From positions 90,036-154,035 of the forward strand of contig NZ_VOIR01000017.1 of assembly GCF_007923295.1 (NCBI RefSeq): a stretch of 64,000 bases of DNA, written 5' to 3'. Under the pieces are notes generated by a model. The model was not told the origin of the DNA, did no database searches, and worked only from the letters and a program-made list of their open reading frames with translations. This DNA is from Agrococcus sediminis. GTDB taxonomy: Bacteria; Actinomycetota; Actinomycetes; Actinomycetales; Microbacteriaceae. Shown here piece by piece: positions 34,131 through 42,678 of the stretch (within the stretch, counting starts at the first letter, position 1; each line of letters starts with the position of its first letter). Both the position numbers and the translations under genes were made by a program.

Positions 34131-36832
34131 TGCTCCGCCGCGGGCTTCTTCGCCGCCGGCTTCTTCGCGGCCGGCTTCTTGGCAGCCGGCTTCTTGGCGG
34201 CGGGCTTCTTGGCGGCCGTCTTCCGCACCGGCTTCTTGGTCGGGCCCTTCTCGCGCTTCAGCTGCAGCAGCTCGATCGCGCGCTCGAAGGTGATCGCCTC
34301 GACGTCCTCGCCGCGCGGGATGGTCGCGTTCGTCTCGCCGTCGGTCACGTAGGGGCCGAAGCGGCCGTCGCGCACCTTTACCGGCTTGCCCGAGACCGGG
34401 TCGGCGTCGAACTCCTTGAGCGCCGACGCGGCGCGCCGGGCGCCGTACTTCGGCTGCGCGAAGCGCTCGACCGCCTGCTCGAGCGTGATCGAGAAGATCT
34501 GGTCCTCCTCGTCGAGCGAGCGGGTGTCCTCGCCCTTCGACAGGAACGGCCCGTAGCGGCCCGGCCGCGCGGTGATCCCGACGCCCGACTCCGGGTCGAC
34601 GCCGACGACCCGCGGCAGCGAGAGCAGCTTGAGCGCGGTCTCGAGGTCGACCGACTCCGGCTCCATCGCCTTGAAGAGGGATGCGCGGCGCGGCTTGGGC
34701 GCGGCCTTCCCCTTCTTCGGGGCGACGGGCTTGCCCTCGTCGTCGAGCTCGACCGGCAGCGCCTCCTCGATGTAGGGCCCGAAGCGGCCGTTCTTCACGA
34801 CCACGTCGAGGCCCGTCTCCGGGTGCTGCCCGAGCACGCGGTCCTGCACGGGCTCGGCGGCGAAGAGCTCCTCCGCCTTCTCGGGCGTGAGCTGGTCGGG
34901 CGTGAGGTCCTCGGGCAGGTTGGCGCGCTTCGTCTCGCCGTCGGGGCCGGTGCCCTCGAGGTAGGGGCCGTACTGGCCCACGCGCAGCGTGACGCCCTCG
35001 GCCACCGGGATCGAGTTGACGGCGCGCGCGTCGATGTCGCCGAGGTTCTCGACGGTCGACTTCAGGCCGGGCCGCTCGTCGCTGCCGAAGTAGAAGCGCT
35101 GCAGCCACTCCTGCCGGTCGAGCTCGCCGTCGGCGATGCGGTCGAGGTCGGCGAGCATCTCGGCGGTGAAGTCGTAGTCGACGTAGTCGCCGAGGTTGTC
35201 CTCGAGCAGCTTGATGGTCGAGAACGCGATCCAGTTCGGCACGAGCGCGCCGCCGCGCTGCGTGACGAAGCCGCGGCGCACGATCGTGTCGATGATCGAG
35301 GCGTAGGTGGAGGGCCGGCCGATCTCGAGCTCCTCGAGCGCCTTCACGAGGCTCGCCTCGGTGTAGCGCGGCGGAGGCGTGGTCACGTGCTCCTTGCGCT
35401 CGAGCTCCGCGAGGTCGACGCGGTCGCCGCCCTTGACGTCGGGCAGCGTGCCCTCGGCCTCGGCGTCATCGGCGTAGCGCGAGGCGTCCTTGCCCTCCTC
35501 GTACGCCTGCAGGAAGCCCGGCTCGGTGATGACGGTGCCGGATGCGGTGAACTCGGCGACGCCGCGGGCCGTCTTCTCGGACGCGATGGTGATGGTCGCG
35601 GTCTGCCCGGTCGCGTCGATCATCTGGCTCGCGACGGTGCGCTTCCAGATGAGCTCGTACAGCCGGTGCTCGTTGGGCGTCATCGACGCCTTGACCTCGC
35701 TCGGGGTGCGGAACGCCTCGCCGGAGGGGCGGATTGCCTCGTGCGCCTCCTGCGCCGACTTCGACTTGCCGGCGTAGTGGCGCGCGGCCTGCGGCACCGA
35801 GCCGGGGCCGTAGAGGCTGGTGGCCTGCGCGCGCGCTGCGGCGATCGCCTGCGACGACAGCGAGGGCGAGTCGGTGCGCATGTAGGTGATGTAGCCCTGC
35901 TCGTAGAGCGACTGCGCCACCGACATGGTCTGCTTCGCCGAGAGCTTGAGCTTGCGGCCCGCCTCCTGCTGCAGCGTCGACGTCGTGAACGGCGCCGACG
36001 GGCGGCGGCGGTACGGCTTCGACTCGACCCCGGCGACCGCGAAGGCGGTCTGCTCGAGCTCGGTCGCGAGCGACTCGGCCGCCTCCGCGTCGAGGATCGT
36101 GCGCACGCCCTTGATCTGGCCCCGGTCGTCGAAGTCGCTGCCGGTCGCGACGCGGGCGCCGTCGAGGCGCACGAGGCGCGCGCCGAAGCGCGACCCCTCG
36201 GCCTCGAACTGCGCGGTCAGGCTCCAGTAGCCGGCGGCGACGAACGCCATGCGCTCGCGCTCGCGGTCGACGATGAGGCGGGCGGTCGGCGACTGCACGC
36301 GGCCGGCCGACAGGCCCTGCCGCACCTTGCGCCACAGCACCGGGCTCACCTCGTAGCCGTAGAGGCGGTCGAGGATGCGACGGGTCTCCTGGGCGTCGAC
36401 GAGCGGCATGTTGAGCTCGCGCATCGAGTCCTTCGCCTGCTCGATCGCGTCCTTCGTGATCTCGTGGAACACCATCCGCTTGACCGGCACCTTCGGCTGC
36501 AGCACCTCGAGCAGGTGCCACGCGATGGCCTCGCCCTCGCGGTCCTCATCCGTCGCCAGGATGAGCTCGTCGGCGTCCTTGAGCGCGCGCTTCAGCTCGG
36601 CGACGGTCTTCTTCTTCTCGTCGCTGACGACGTAGTAGGGGGCGAAGCCGTGGTCGACGTCGACGGCGAACTTGCCGTACGACCCCTTCTTCAGGTCTGC
36701 GGGCAGGTCGCGCGGGCTGACGAGGTCGCGGATGTGGCCGACGGAGGCCAGCACCTGGTATCCCTCGCCGAGGTACCGCTCGATCGTCTTGCCCTTCGCC
36801 GGGGACTCCACGATGACGAGCTTCTTGCCCAT
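34127..36832 (-). CDS. topA: DNA topoisomerase I
   Basis: 901 residues from the first Met of MGKKLVIVESPAKGKTI; upstream in-frame codons (VSVS) are not conserved. Toprim domain 1-120 with 'DEDREGEAIAWHL', catalytic Tyr in 'QGYITYMRTDS' near residue 318, and 'EAHEAIRPSG'. After about residue 600 there are four repeated 'GRFGPY'-type blocks instead of zinc fingers, typical of Actinobacteria, then a Lys-rich tail with five AAKKP repeats that helps DNA binding and processivity. It relaxes negative supercoils. The start codon lies about 60 bases after a TATTGT -10-like box. Confidence 0.96.
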   Translation of the reverse strand: MGKKLVIVESPAKGKTIERYLGEGYQVLASVGHIRDLVSPRDLPADLKKGSYGKFAVDVDHGFAPYYVVSDEKKKTVAELKRALKDADELILATDEDREGEAIAWHLLEVLQPKVPVKRMVFHEITKDAIEQAKDSMRELNMPLVDAQETRRILDRLYGYEVSPVLWRKVRQGLSAGRVQSPTARLIVDRERERMAFVAAGYWSLTAQFEAEGSRFGARLVRLDGARVATGSDFDDRGQIKGVRTILDAEAAESLATELEQTAFAVAGVESKPYRRRPSAPFTTSTLQQEAGRKLKLSAKQTMSVAQSLYEQGYITYMRTDSPSLSSQAIAAARAQATSLYGPGSVPQAARHYAGKSKSAQEAHEAIRPSGEAFRTPSEVKASMTPNEHRLYELIWKRTVASQMIDATGQTATITIASEKTARGVAEFTASGTVITEPGFLQAYEEGKDASRYADDAEAEGTLPDVKGGDRVDLAELERKEHVTTPPPRYTEASLVKALEELEIGRPSTYASIIDTIVRRGFVTQRGGALVPNWIAFSTIKLLEDNLGDYVDYDFTAEMLADLDRIADGELDRQEWLQRFYFGSDERPGLKSTVENLGDIDARAVNSIPVAEGVTLRVGQYGPYLEGTGPDGETKRANLPEDLTPDQLTPEKAEELFAAEPVQDRVLGQHPETGLDVVVKNGRFGPYIEEALPVELDDEGKPVAPKKGKAAPKPRRASLFKAMEPESVDLETALKLLSLPRVVGVDPESGVGITARPGRYGPFLSKGEDTRSLDEEDQIFSITLEQAVERFAQPKYGARRAASALKEFDADPVSGKPVKVRDGRFGPYVTDGETNATIPRGEDVEAITFERAIELLQLKREKGPTKKPVRKTAAKKPAAKKPAAKKPAAKKPAAKKPAAEQ
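34142..34216 (-). repeat. Tandem 15-bp repeats encoding (AAKKP)5 at the TopA C-terminus
   Basis: Five near-identical 15-base units give the Ala-Ala-Lys-Lys-Pro repeats just before the terminal AAEQ. Copy number may vary between strains by slippage. Confidence 0.85.
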
Positions 36833-36904
36833 GCTCACGCTCACTGCTCTTCTTGGGGGATGGTGCGCCCGACCGGGCCACGCCTCGACACAATACACAC
36901 GGTG

Positions 36905-37261
36905 TCATGGTGCTCCCCAGGTCGGCGGTCCGGCGACGGCAGAGCCGGATGCGCGCCACGGGCCGACCGGGACGACAGCCGTCACGCGCGCGTCGAGCCC
37001 GTCGAGCGCGCACGCCTCGAGCCGTGCGCCGCTCGCCGCGGCGACCGCTTGCGCGAGCGCGCACGGCGCGCCGTCGGCGAAGCCGGAGCGCGCATCGGCT
37101 GCCGCGAGCGCGGCCGCCTCCGCCGCGGCCGCCGCCCGCGCCTGCGCGATCGACGCGGTGCCCACGCCGACGACGAGCAGCGCCAGCAGCAGCGCGGCGC
37201 ACGCCACCGCGAGCGCGAGCGCGGCGCCGGCGCCCCGTTCCTCCGCCCACCGCGAGCGCAT
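36905..37261 (-). CDS. TadE-like pilus-assembly protein (helicase/secretion neighbourhood type)
   Basis: 118 residues. N-terminal 'RWAEERGAGAALALAVACAA' followed by one strongly hydrophobic helix, then an Ala-rich secreted part with two cysteines (in APCAL and EACAL) that could form a disulfide. This matches the Rv3654c-like family found at the end of actinobacterial tad loci. It starts directly after the upstream TadE stop (no gap) and is the last gene of the operon. Confidence 0.8.
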   Translation of the reverse strand: MRSRWAEERGAGAALALAVACAALLLALLVVGVGTASIAQARAAAAAEAAALAAADARSGFADGAPCALAQAVAAASGARLEACALDGLDARVTAVVPVGPWRASGSAVAGPPTWGAP

Positions 37262-37582
37262 CTACCGGCCGCCGCCGTGCGCGCAGCTGCTCGCCCGCAG
37301 CGTCAGCGCGCCGCCGAGCGCCTCGCGCGCGAGCACGGCGCAGACGAGCTCCCCTCGCGCCTCGATGCGCAGCGCGGCGCCGTCGGCGTAGAGCGCCGGG
37401 TCGTCGCCGCGCCCCGCCGCCCGCGCCGCCGCGCCCGCCGACTGCTCGAGCCCGACCTGGGCCGCTGCCGCCGACACCGCAGCGACCGCGAGGCCGATGG
37501 CGAGCACTGCGGCCGGCAGCGCCGCGGCGAGCTCGGCCGTCACCGCGCCGAGCTCGCCGCGGCGGTCGCTGCCGGGTGCCAC
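37262..37582 (-). CDS. TadE-family minor pilin
   Basis: 106 residues from a GTG at 37582 that directly abuts the stop of the DUF4244 gene. 'RGELGAVTAELAAALPAAVLAIGLAVAAVS' contains the TadE signature (G-A-V-T-A-E followed by a hydrophobic helix), with the Glu at +5 of the presumed prepilin cleavage site. The C-terminal part has a Cys pair (ELVCAVL and SSCAHG). Probably a pseudopilin of the Flp-like pilus. Confidence 0.82.
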   Translation of the reverse strand: MAPGSDRRGELGAVTAELAAALPAAVLAIGLAVAAVSAAAAQVGLEQSAGAAARAAGRGDDPALYADGAALRIEARGELVCAVLAREALGGALTLRASSCAHGGGR

Positions 37583-37756
37583 CTACTGCACCGTCAGGGC
37601 TCGCTGCACCATGTCGGTGAGGATCCCGCGCACCTCGTCGGAGCGCAGGATCACCACCAGCAGCCCGGCGAAGCCCACCGCCGCCATCGTCGCGATGACG
37701 TACTCGGCGGTCGCCGCGCCGTCCTCCTCCTGCACCAGCCTGTCGAGCATCCGCAT
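37583..37756 (-). CDS. Flp-type pilin-like protein (DUF4244)
   Basis: 57 residues: short basic/acidic leader 'MRMLDRLVQEEDGAATAEYV' then a single hydrophobic helix (about 21-37) and 'RSDEVRGILTDMVQRALTVQ'. The 'GAATAEY' with Glu at +5 after the Gly is the prepilin-peptidase site of Flp pilins. GGAGG (minus strand) precedes the ATG at 37756. Probable major pilin subunit. Two stem-loops lie just upstream (37817-37883), which may protect or raise this part of the mRNA. Confidence 0.82.
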   Translation of the reverse strand: MRMLDRLVQEEDGAATAEYVIATMAAVGFAGLLVVILRSDEVRGILTDMVQRALTVQ

Positions 37757-37816
37757 GCTCGCCTCCTTCCCTCGGGGAGCCCCAAGGGTGCGCCAGATGC
37801 GGGTGCGGGCGTGCGG

Positions 37817-37883
37817 CGATCGAGCCGCCCTGTGGAGGAGCGGCTCGATCGGGATGCTGCGGGCGACCCGGTCAGGGGTCGCC
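37817..37883 (-). other. Two perfect stem-loops between the 39-residue ORF and the pilin gene
   Basis: Stem 1: 12 bp, CGATCGAGCCGC (37817-37828) with 37840-37851, 11-base loop. Stem 2: 8 bp, GGCGACCC (37862-37869) with 37876-37883, 6-base loop. They could be partial terminators or 5' stabilisers of the pilin mRNA. Confidence 0.55.
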
Positions 37884-37891
37884 GACGGGCC

Positions 37892-38011
37892 TCAGCGCCG
37901 GCGCTGCTGCGGGCGGATGGGCACCGTCGCCACGATCGGGTGCGGGGCGCTGCCGAACGAGGCGGCGAGCGCGGCGAACCAGTTGACGATGGACTCGAAG
38001 AGGTTGCGCAT
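37892..38011 (-). CDS. Hypothetical 39-residue protein in the tad locus
   Basis: Reads MRNLFESIVNWFAALAASFG then a Pro/Arg-rich tail ending RPQQRRR. The N-terminal 20 residues form an amphipathic, membrane-friendly helix. TACGGT (38018-38023, minus strand) ends exactly six bases before the ATG, the same leaderless geometry seen at many other genes here, which is the main support for it being real. I do not recognise it. It lies between the T2SSF gene and the pilin gene. Confidence 0.45.
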   Translation of the reverse strand: MRNLFESIVNWFAALAASFGSAPHPIVATVPIRPQQRRR

Positions 38012-38044
38012 GCCCCGACCGTAGGCGCCCGACCTGTCCGCCCC

Positions 38045-38881
38045 CTAGGTGAGCGGGGTGAGGGCGCCGGTGAGCATCGACGCGATGAGCGGCACGATCA
38101 CGAGCAGCGAGAAGGCCGGCAGCACGCACGCGCCGAGCGGCAGCGACAGCTGCACTGCGGCTCGCTGCGCCCGCGCCTCGGCCTCGAGCCGCGCGCGGAT
38201 GCGCGCCGCCTGCGCCTCGGCCAGCAGCAGTCCGCGCACCGGCACGCCCGCGCGACGCGCGAGCGCGAGCGCCGCGTCGACCTCCGCCCAGCCGCCGGCG
38301 GCCACCCCGGCATCCGCGAGCGCGGCCTCCGCCGCGGCGCGGGCGCGATCGGTCGCGCCGCCGCCCGCGAGCGCGACGGCGACCAGGTCGAGCGCCAGCC
38401 CGGGGGCCGCCTCGCCGCGGGCCGCGCGGCGCACGATCGCCCGCGACCAGGCCCACGCCGCCACCAGCAGCGCCGCGCCCAGGAGCATCGACCAGGTGCC
38501 GACCCCGCCGCTCGTCGCCGCGCCGACGACATCGAGCCCGAGCGCGAGGCCGAAGCCGATGCCGACGATCGGCAGCGCCATCACCAGCCGGGCCGTCGCG
38601 CGGGGCCCGGCGAGCGCCGCCTCGAGCGCCCGCGACTGCACCGCCTGCTCGCGCAGCAGCCCGGCGAGGCGCTCGAGCGTCGGCGCGGTCGGCGCACCCG
38701 TCTTGCGCGCGAGCGCGAGCACCGCGGCGACCGTGCCGCGCGCGCCGCCCGTCTGCGCGTCGACCGCCGACGCATCCGTGCCGAGCACCGACCACGCGCG
38801 ATCGATCGGCAGGCCGCCCGCGACGAGCGCCGCGAGCCGGTGCACGGTCGCGGCAGCCTCCTCCTGCGCCGCAGCGGTCAT
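38045..38881 (-). CDS. Type II secretion system F family protein (TadB/TadC-like)
   Basis: 278 residues. Hydrophobic segments at about 95-115, 123-145 and 250-275 with the T2SSF domain between (cytosolic helices 'VDAALALARRAGVPVRGLLLAEAQ'). It is the inner-membrane platform of the Flp/Tad pilus. Usual tad loci encode separate TadB and TadC; only one such protein is present here, in keeping with reduced actinobacterial loci. The ATG at 38881 overlaps the tadA stop (ATGA). Confidence 0.85.
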   Translation of the reverse strand: MTAAAQEEAAATVHRLAALVAGGLPIDRAWSVLGTDASAVDAQTGGARGTVAAVLALARKTGAPTAPTLERLAGLLREQAVQSRALEAALAGPRATARLVMALPIVGIGFGLALGLDVVGAATSGGVGTWSMLLGAALLVAAWAWSRAIVRRAARGEAAPGLALDLVAVALAGGGATDRARAAAEAALADAGVAAGGWAEVDAALALARRAGVPVRGLLLAEAQAARIRARLEAEARAQRAAVQLSLPLGACVLPAFSLLVIVPLIASMLTGALTPLT

Positions 38882-39891
38882 CGACGACGCACCGCCAGCC
38901 GATCGCCCTCGAGCACGAGCGACCCGATCGCCGCCACGCGGCGCACGGGCGCCCCCGCGACCGCCGCGCGCTCGATGTGCAGCACCGCGTCGATCGCGCT
39001 GACCGCCTGCCGCGCGAGCGCCGCGGGGCCGAGGCCCGCGAGCGCGCCGAGCGCCTCCAGCCTCGCCGGCACGTCGTCGAGCGAGTTCGCGTGCAGCGTG
39101 CCCGCGCCGCCGTCGTGGCCCGTGTTGAGCGCCGACAGCAGCTCGCGCACCTCGGCGCCGCGGCACTCTCCGAGCACGAGCCGATCGGGCCGCATGCGCA
39201 GCGCCTCGCGCACGAGCTGCTCGAGCCCGATCGCGCCCGCCCCCTCCGCGTTCGCCTGCCGCGCCTCGAGCGCCACGACGTGCGGATGCTGGATGCGCAG
39301 CTCGGCGACGTCCTCGATCGTCACGACGCGCTCGCCCGCCCCCGCCTCCGAGAGCATCGCGCCGAGCAGCGTGGTCTTGCCCGAGCCGCCGGCGCCCGAG
39401 ACGAGCACGTTCGCGCGCCGGGCGACGAGCCCGCGCACCTCGGCGAGCGGCACGAGCGCGAAGGCGCCCGCCGCGTCGAGCTCGGCGAGCGTCAGCGAGC
39501 GCACGCGCGGCAGCCGGATCGACAGCTGCGCGCCCGCGACCGCGACGGGCGGCAGCACCGCGTGCACGCGGATGCCGTCGTGCAGGCGCACGTCGACGCA
39601 CGGCGTCGCCTCGTCGACGTGGCGCCCGCCCGCCGCGACGAGCGCGACCGCGAGCGCACGGGCGCGCTCCGGCTCGAGCCGCAGCGCCGCGGCCTCGGCG
39701 CCCCGACCGCGATCGACCCACACCTGCCCGCCCGTGACGAACACATCCGTCACCGCCGCCTCCGCCACGAGCGGCGCGAGCTCGCCGAACTCGCGCAGCG
39801 TGCCGCCGTCGGCCGCCGTGCGCGCCGGGTCGCGCGTGCTCGGGCGCGGGGCGCCGGCGACGAAGGGGATCCCGGTGGCGCGCTGCTGCAT
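38878..39891 (-). CDS. tadA: TadA/CpaF-family secretion ATPase
   Basis: 337 residues. Walker A 'VLVSGAGGSGKTTLLGAML' near residue 165, Asp box 'RVVTIEDVAELRIQHPHVV', Walker B 'RPDRLVLGECRGAEV' and His box 'GTLHANSLDDVPARLEAL' are intact. It powers assembly of the Flp-like pilus. The N-terminal domain is shorter than in full CpaF. TAGCGT (39898-39903, minus strand) ends six bases before the ATG, so it should be leaderless. First gene of the tad operon, which runs towards topA as in other actinobacteria. Confidence 0.92.
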   Translation of the reverse strand: MQQRATGIPFVAGAPRPSTRDPARTAADGGTLREFGELAPLVAEAAVTDVFVTGGQVWVDRGRGAEAAALRLEPERARALAVALVAAGGRHVDEATPCVDVRLHDGIRVHAVLPPVAVAGAQLSIRLPRVRSLTLAELDAAGAFALVPLAEVRGLVARRANVLVSGAGGSGKTTLLGAMLSEAGAGERVVTIEDVAELRIQHPHVVALEARQANAEGAGAIGLEQLVREALRMRPDRLVLGECRGAEVRELLSALNTGHDGGAGTLHANSLDDVPARLEALGALAGLGPAALARQAVSAIDAVLHIERAAVAGAPVRRVAAIGSLVLEGDRLAVRRR

Positions 39892-40165
39892 GGGCGCACG
39901 CTACGGGCGGCGAGCGCCGCGCGGGGACCGCCGCCGGGCGGCTGTGGAGAGGGCGACCGCGCCGCAACGAGGGAGGCGGCGCCCACCTGGGGGGAGGGGA
40001 CGCCGCCGCAGGGAGGCGGATGGGGATCCACCGGTCACCTGCTGGTGCCGGCAGGGCCGGCGTCGCCATCGTAGGCTTCCGAGCGCGCGCCGGGCGGCGC
40101 AACACGGCGCAACCTCGCGCCGCGCCCTCGCTAGGCTCGCAGCGACGAGGAAGTCTGGAGGACCC

Positions 40166-42106
40166 GTGTCGGACCACATCGACCACCTGCTCACCGAGAC
40201 CCGCCGGTTCGCGCCCCCCGAGGCGCTCGCGAGCGAGTCCGCGACGGACGCCGCGCTCTACGAGCGGGCCGCCGACGACCGGCTCGGCTTCTGGGCCGAG
40301 CAGGCGCGCGAGCTGCAGTGGGAGACGCCCTTCACCGAGGTGCTCGACTGGCAGCCGCCGCACGCGCGGTGGTTCCACGACGGCACCCTCAACGTCGCCG
40401 TCAACTGCCTCGACCGGCACGTCGACGCCGGGCACGGCGACCGCGTCGCGCTGCACTGGGAGGGCGAGCCCGGCGACCGCCGCACCATCACGTACGGCGA
40501 GATGACCGCAGAGGTCAAGCGGCTCGCGAACGTGCTCACCTCGCTCGGCGTGCGGGCGGGCGACCGCGTCGCCATCTACCTGCCGATGCTGCCGGAGGCG
40601 GTCGCCGCGATGCTCGCGTGCGCCCGCATCGGCGCCGTGCACACCGCCGTCTTCGGCGGCTTCAGCCCCTCCAACCTCCGCGGCCGCATCGACGACGCCG
40701 GCGCGAAGCTCGTCATCACCACCGACGGCGGGCACCGCAAGGGCAAGGTGTTCCCGCTGAAGCCGACGGTCGACGAGGCGCTCCGCGAGCCCGGCCACGG
40801 CGTCACGAACGTGCTCGTCGTGCGGCGCGGCGAGAACGAGATCGACTGGGTCGACGGCCGCGACGTCTGGTACCACGAGGCGATGGCCGACGCCGAGCCC
40901 GAGCACGAGGCCGAGGCGTTCCCCGCCGAGCACCCGCTCTTCATCCTCTACACCTCCGGCACGACGGGGCGCCCGAAGGGCATCCTGCACACGAGCGCCG
41001 GCTACCTCGCGCAGACCTCGTTCACGCACCGCCACGTGTTCGACCTGAAGCCCGAGACCGACGTCTACTGGTGCACGGCCGACATCGGCTGGGTCACCGG
41101 CCACAGCTACATCGTCTACGGCCCGATGGCCAACGGCACCACGCAGGTGATGCACGAGGGCACGTTCGACACCCCCACGCCCGAGCGCCCGTGGCAGATC
41201 ATCGAGCGCTACGGCGTGACCATCTTCTACACCGCCCCCACGGCCATCCGCACCTTCATGAAGCTCGGCCGCCAGCACACGCATTCGAGCGACCTGTCGA
41301 GCCTGCGCGTGCTCGGCACGGTCGGCGAGCCCATCAACCCGGAGGCCTGGATCTGGTACCGCGACGTCGTCGGCGGCGGCACGACCCCGGTGATGGACAC
41401 GTGGTGGCAGACCGAGACCGGCGCGATCATGATCTCGGGACTCGCGTCGGTGACGACGCTGAAGCCGGGCAGCGCGCAGGTGCCGATCCCCGGCATCGAG
41501 ATCGACGTGGTCGACGACTCGGGCGCATCCGTCGACGACGGCGACGGCGGCCTGCTCGTCGTGACGAGCCCGTGGCCGTCGATGCTGCGCACCATCTGGG
41601 GCGATGACGAGCGCTACCGCGAGACCTACTGGGAGAAGTTCGGCGACCGCTACTTCGCCGGCGACGGCGCCCGCAAGGACGAGGACGGCGAGATCTGGCT
41701 GCTCGGCCGCGTCGACGACGTCATGAACGTGTCGGGCCACCGGCTCTCGACCGCCGAGATCGAGTCGTCGCTCGTCGCGCACGAGGGCGTCGCCGAGTCG
41801 GCGGTGGTCGGGGCGACGGATGCGACGACGGGCCAGGCGGTCGTGGCGTTCGTGATCCTGAAGGAGAGCGCCGCGCACCACCCCGTCGAAGAGGCCGAGC
41901 GCATCCTCCGCCAGCACGTGGCATCCGACATCGGCGCGATCGCGCGGTCACGCCAGGTGTTCATCGTGCCCGACCTGCCGAAGACGCGCTCCGGCAAGAT
42001 CATGCGGCGGCTGCTGCGCGACCTCGCCGAGGGCCGCGACCTCGGCGACACGACGACGCTCGCCGACCAGTCGGTGGTGGAGGCCATCCAGTCGCAGCTG
42101 CGCTGA
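40166..42106 (+). CDS. acs: Acetyl-CoA synthetase
   Basis: 646 residues from the GTG at 40166, which follows TGGAGGA. Adenylate-forming motifs: 'FILYTSGTTGRPKGILHT' (A3), 'MDTWWQTETGAIMIS' (A5), 'YFAGDGARKDEDGEIWLLGRVDD' in parts (A7/A8) and the C-terminal 'PKTRSGKIMRRLLR', whose Lys is the usual acetylation-controlled residue. It activates acetate to acetyl-CoA. TAGGCT at 40132-40137 is a likely -10. It complements the AckA-Pta route at 56-60 kb. Confidence 0.95.
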   Translation: MSDHIDHLLTETRRFAPPEALASESATDAALYERAADDRLGFWAEQARELQWETPFTEVLDWQPPHARWFHDGTLNVAVNCLDRHVDAGHGDRVALHWEGEPGDRRTITYGEMTAEVKRLANVLTSLGVRAGDRVAIYLPMLPEAVAAMLACARIGAVHTAVFGGFSPSNLRGRIDDAGAKLVITTDGGHRKGKVFPLKPTVDEALREPGHGVTNVLVVRRGENEIDWVDGRDVWYHEAMADAEPEHEAEAFPAEHPLFILYTSGTTGRPKGILHTSAGYLAQTSFTHRHVFDLKPETDVYWCTADIGWVTGHSYIVYGPMANGTTQVMHEGTFDTPTPERPWQIIERYGVTIFYTAPTAIRTFMKLGRQHTHSSDLSSLRVLGTVGEPINPEAWIWYRDVVGGGTTPVMDTWWQTETGAIMISGLASVTTLKPGSAQVPIPGIEIDVVDDSGASVDDGDGGLLVVTSPWPSMLRTIWGDDERYRETYWEKFGDRYFAGDGARKDEDGEIWLLGRVDDVMNVSGHRLSTAEIESSLVAHEGVAESAVVGATDATTGQAVVAFVILKESAAHHPVEEAERILRQHVASDIGAIARSRQVFIVPDLPKTRSGKIMRRLLRDLAEGRDLGDTTTLADQSVVEAIQSQLR

Positions 42107-42120
42107 CGCGCCGCCCCGCG

Positions 42121-42185
42121 CCGCAGATGTAGGGCGAGTTGCGCTGGATGCGCCCGCATGGCAGCCGTTGGCCCTGCATCTGCGG
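42121..42185. repeat. 65-bp inverted repeat between acs and the RidA gene
   Basis: CCGCAGATGTAGGGC (42121-42135) pairs with GCCCTGCATCTGCGG (42171-42185) over 15 bp with one G-U, enclosing 35 bases that contain a smaller ATGCG-CCC-GCAT palindrome. It lies between convergent genes and so may terminate both, but it is larger than the other terminators here. Confidence 0.7.
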
Positions 42186-42219
42186 TGGCCTGCTCGGCGG
42201 GCGCGCCGGCGCGGCGCGG

Positions 42220-42678
42220 CTAGGCGAACTCGGCGATGACCTCGACCTCGACCGGGGCGCCGAGCGGCAGCTCGGCCACGCCGACGGCGCTGCGCGCGTG
42301 GCGGCCCGCGTCGCCGAAGATCTCGCCGAGCAGGTTGCTCGCGCCGTTGATCACGCCCGGCTGGCCGTGGAAGCCCTCGGCCGAGGCGACGAATCCGACC
42401 ACCTTCACGATGCGGGTGATGCGGTCGAGCGAGCCGATCTCGGCGTCGATCGCCGCGAGCGCGTTGAGCGCGCACTGGCGCGCGTCGGCGGTGGCCTCGT
42501 CGGCCGACACCTCGGCGCCGACCTTGCCCGTGCGCGGCAGCGCGCCGTCGACCATCGGCAGCTGGCCGGAGGTGAAGACCAGGCGGCCGCTCGAGACGGC
42601 CGGGATGTAGGAGGCGACGGGCGGCACGACCGCGGGCAGCTCGAAGCCGAGCTCGCGGATGCGCTCGGCGACGCTCAC
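42220..42678 (-). CDS. RidA family (YjgF/YER057c/UK114) protein
   Basis: 152 residues. RidA-type enzymes hydrolyse reactive enamine/imine intermediates. 'LVFTSGQLPMVDG' (33-45), 'DARQCALNALAAIDAEIGSL' (65-84), 'GRHARSAVGVAELPLGAPVEVEVIAEF' in part (the conserved Arg in 'ARSAVGVAELPLG') are present. It is the longer subgroup, with an N-terminal extension 'MSVAERIRELGFELP'. GTG start at 42678, overlapping the DUF4177 stop (GTGA). Confidence 0.9.
   Translation of the reverse strand: MSVAERIRELGFELPAVVPPVASYIPAVSSGRLVFTSGQLPMVDGALPRTGKVGAEVSADEATADARQCALNALAAIDAEIGSLDRITRIVKVVGFVASAEGFHGQPGVINGASNLLGEIFGDAGRHARSAVGVAELPLGAPVEVEVIAEFA

Noticed and set aside
38045..41917. A minus-strand open frame of about 1290 codons running through acs
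   Set aside because: Only the T2SSF part (38045-38881) is real; the upstream part is antisense to acs and shadows tadA in another frame.
34823..42106. A single plus-strand open frame of more than 2400 codons
   Set aside because: Only its last 647 codons (from 40166) are a gene, acs. The rest is antisense to topA and the tad genes, of Arg/Ala/Gly-rich composition with no recognisable domain, and is kept open only by high GC.
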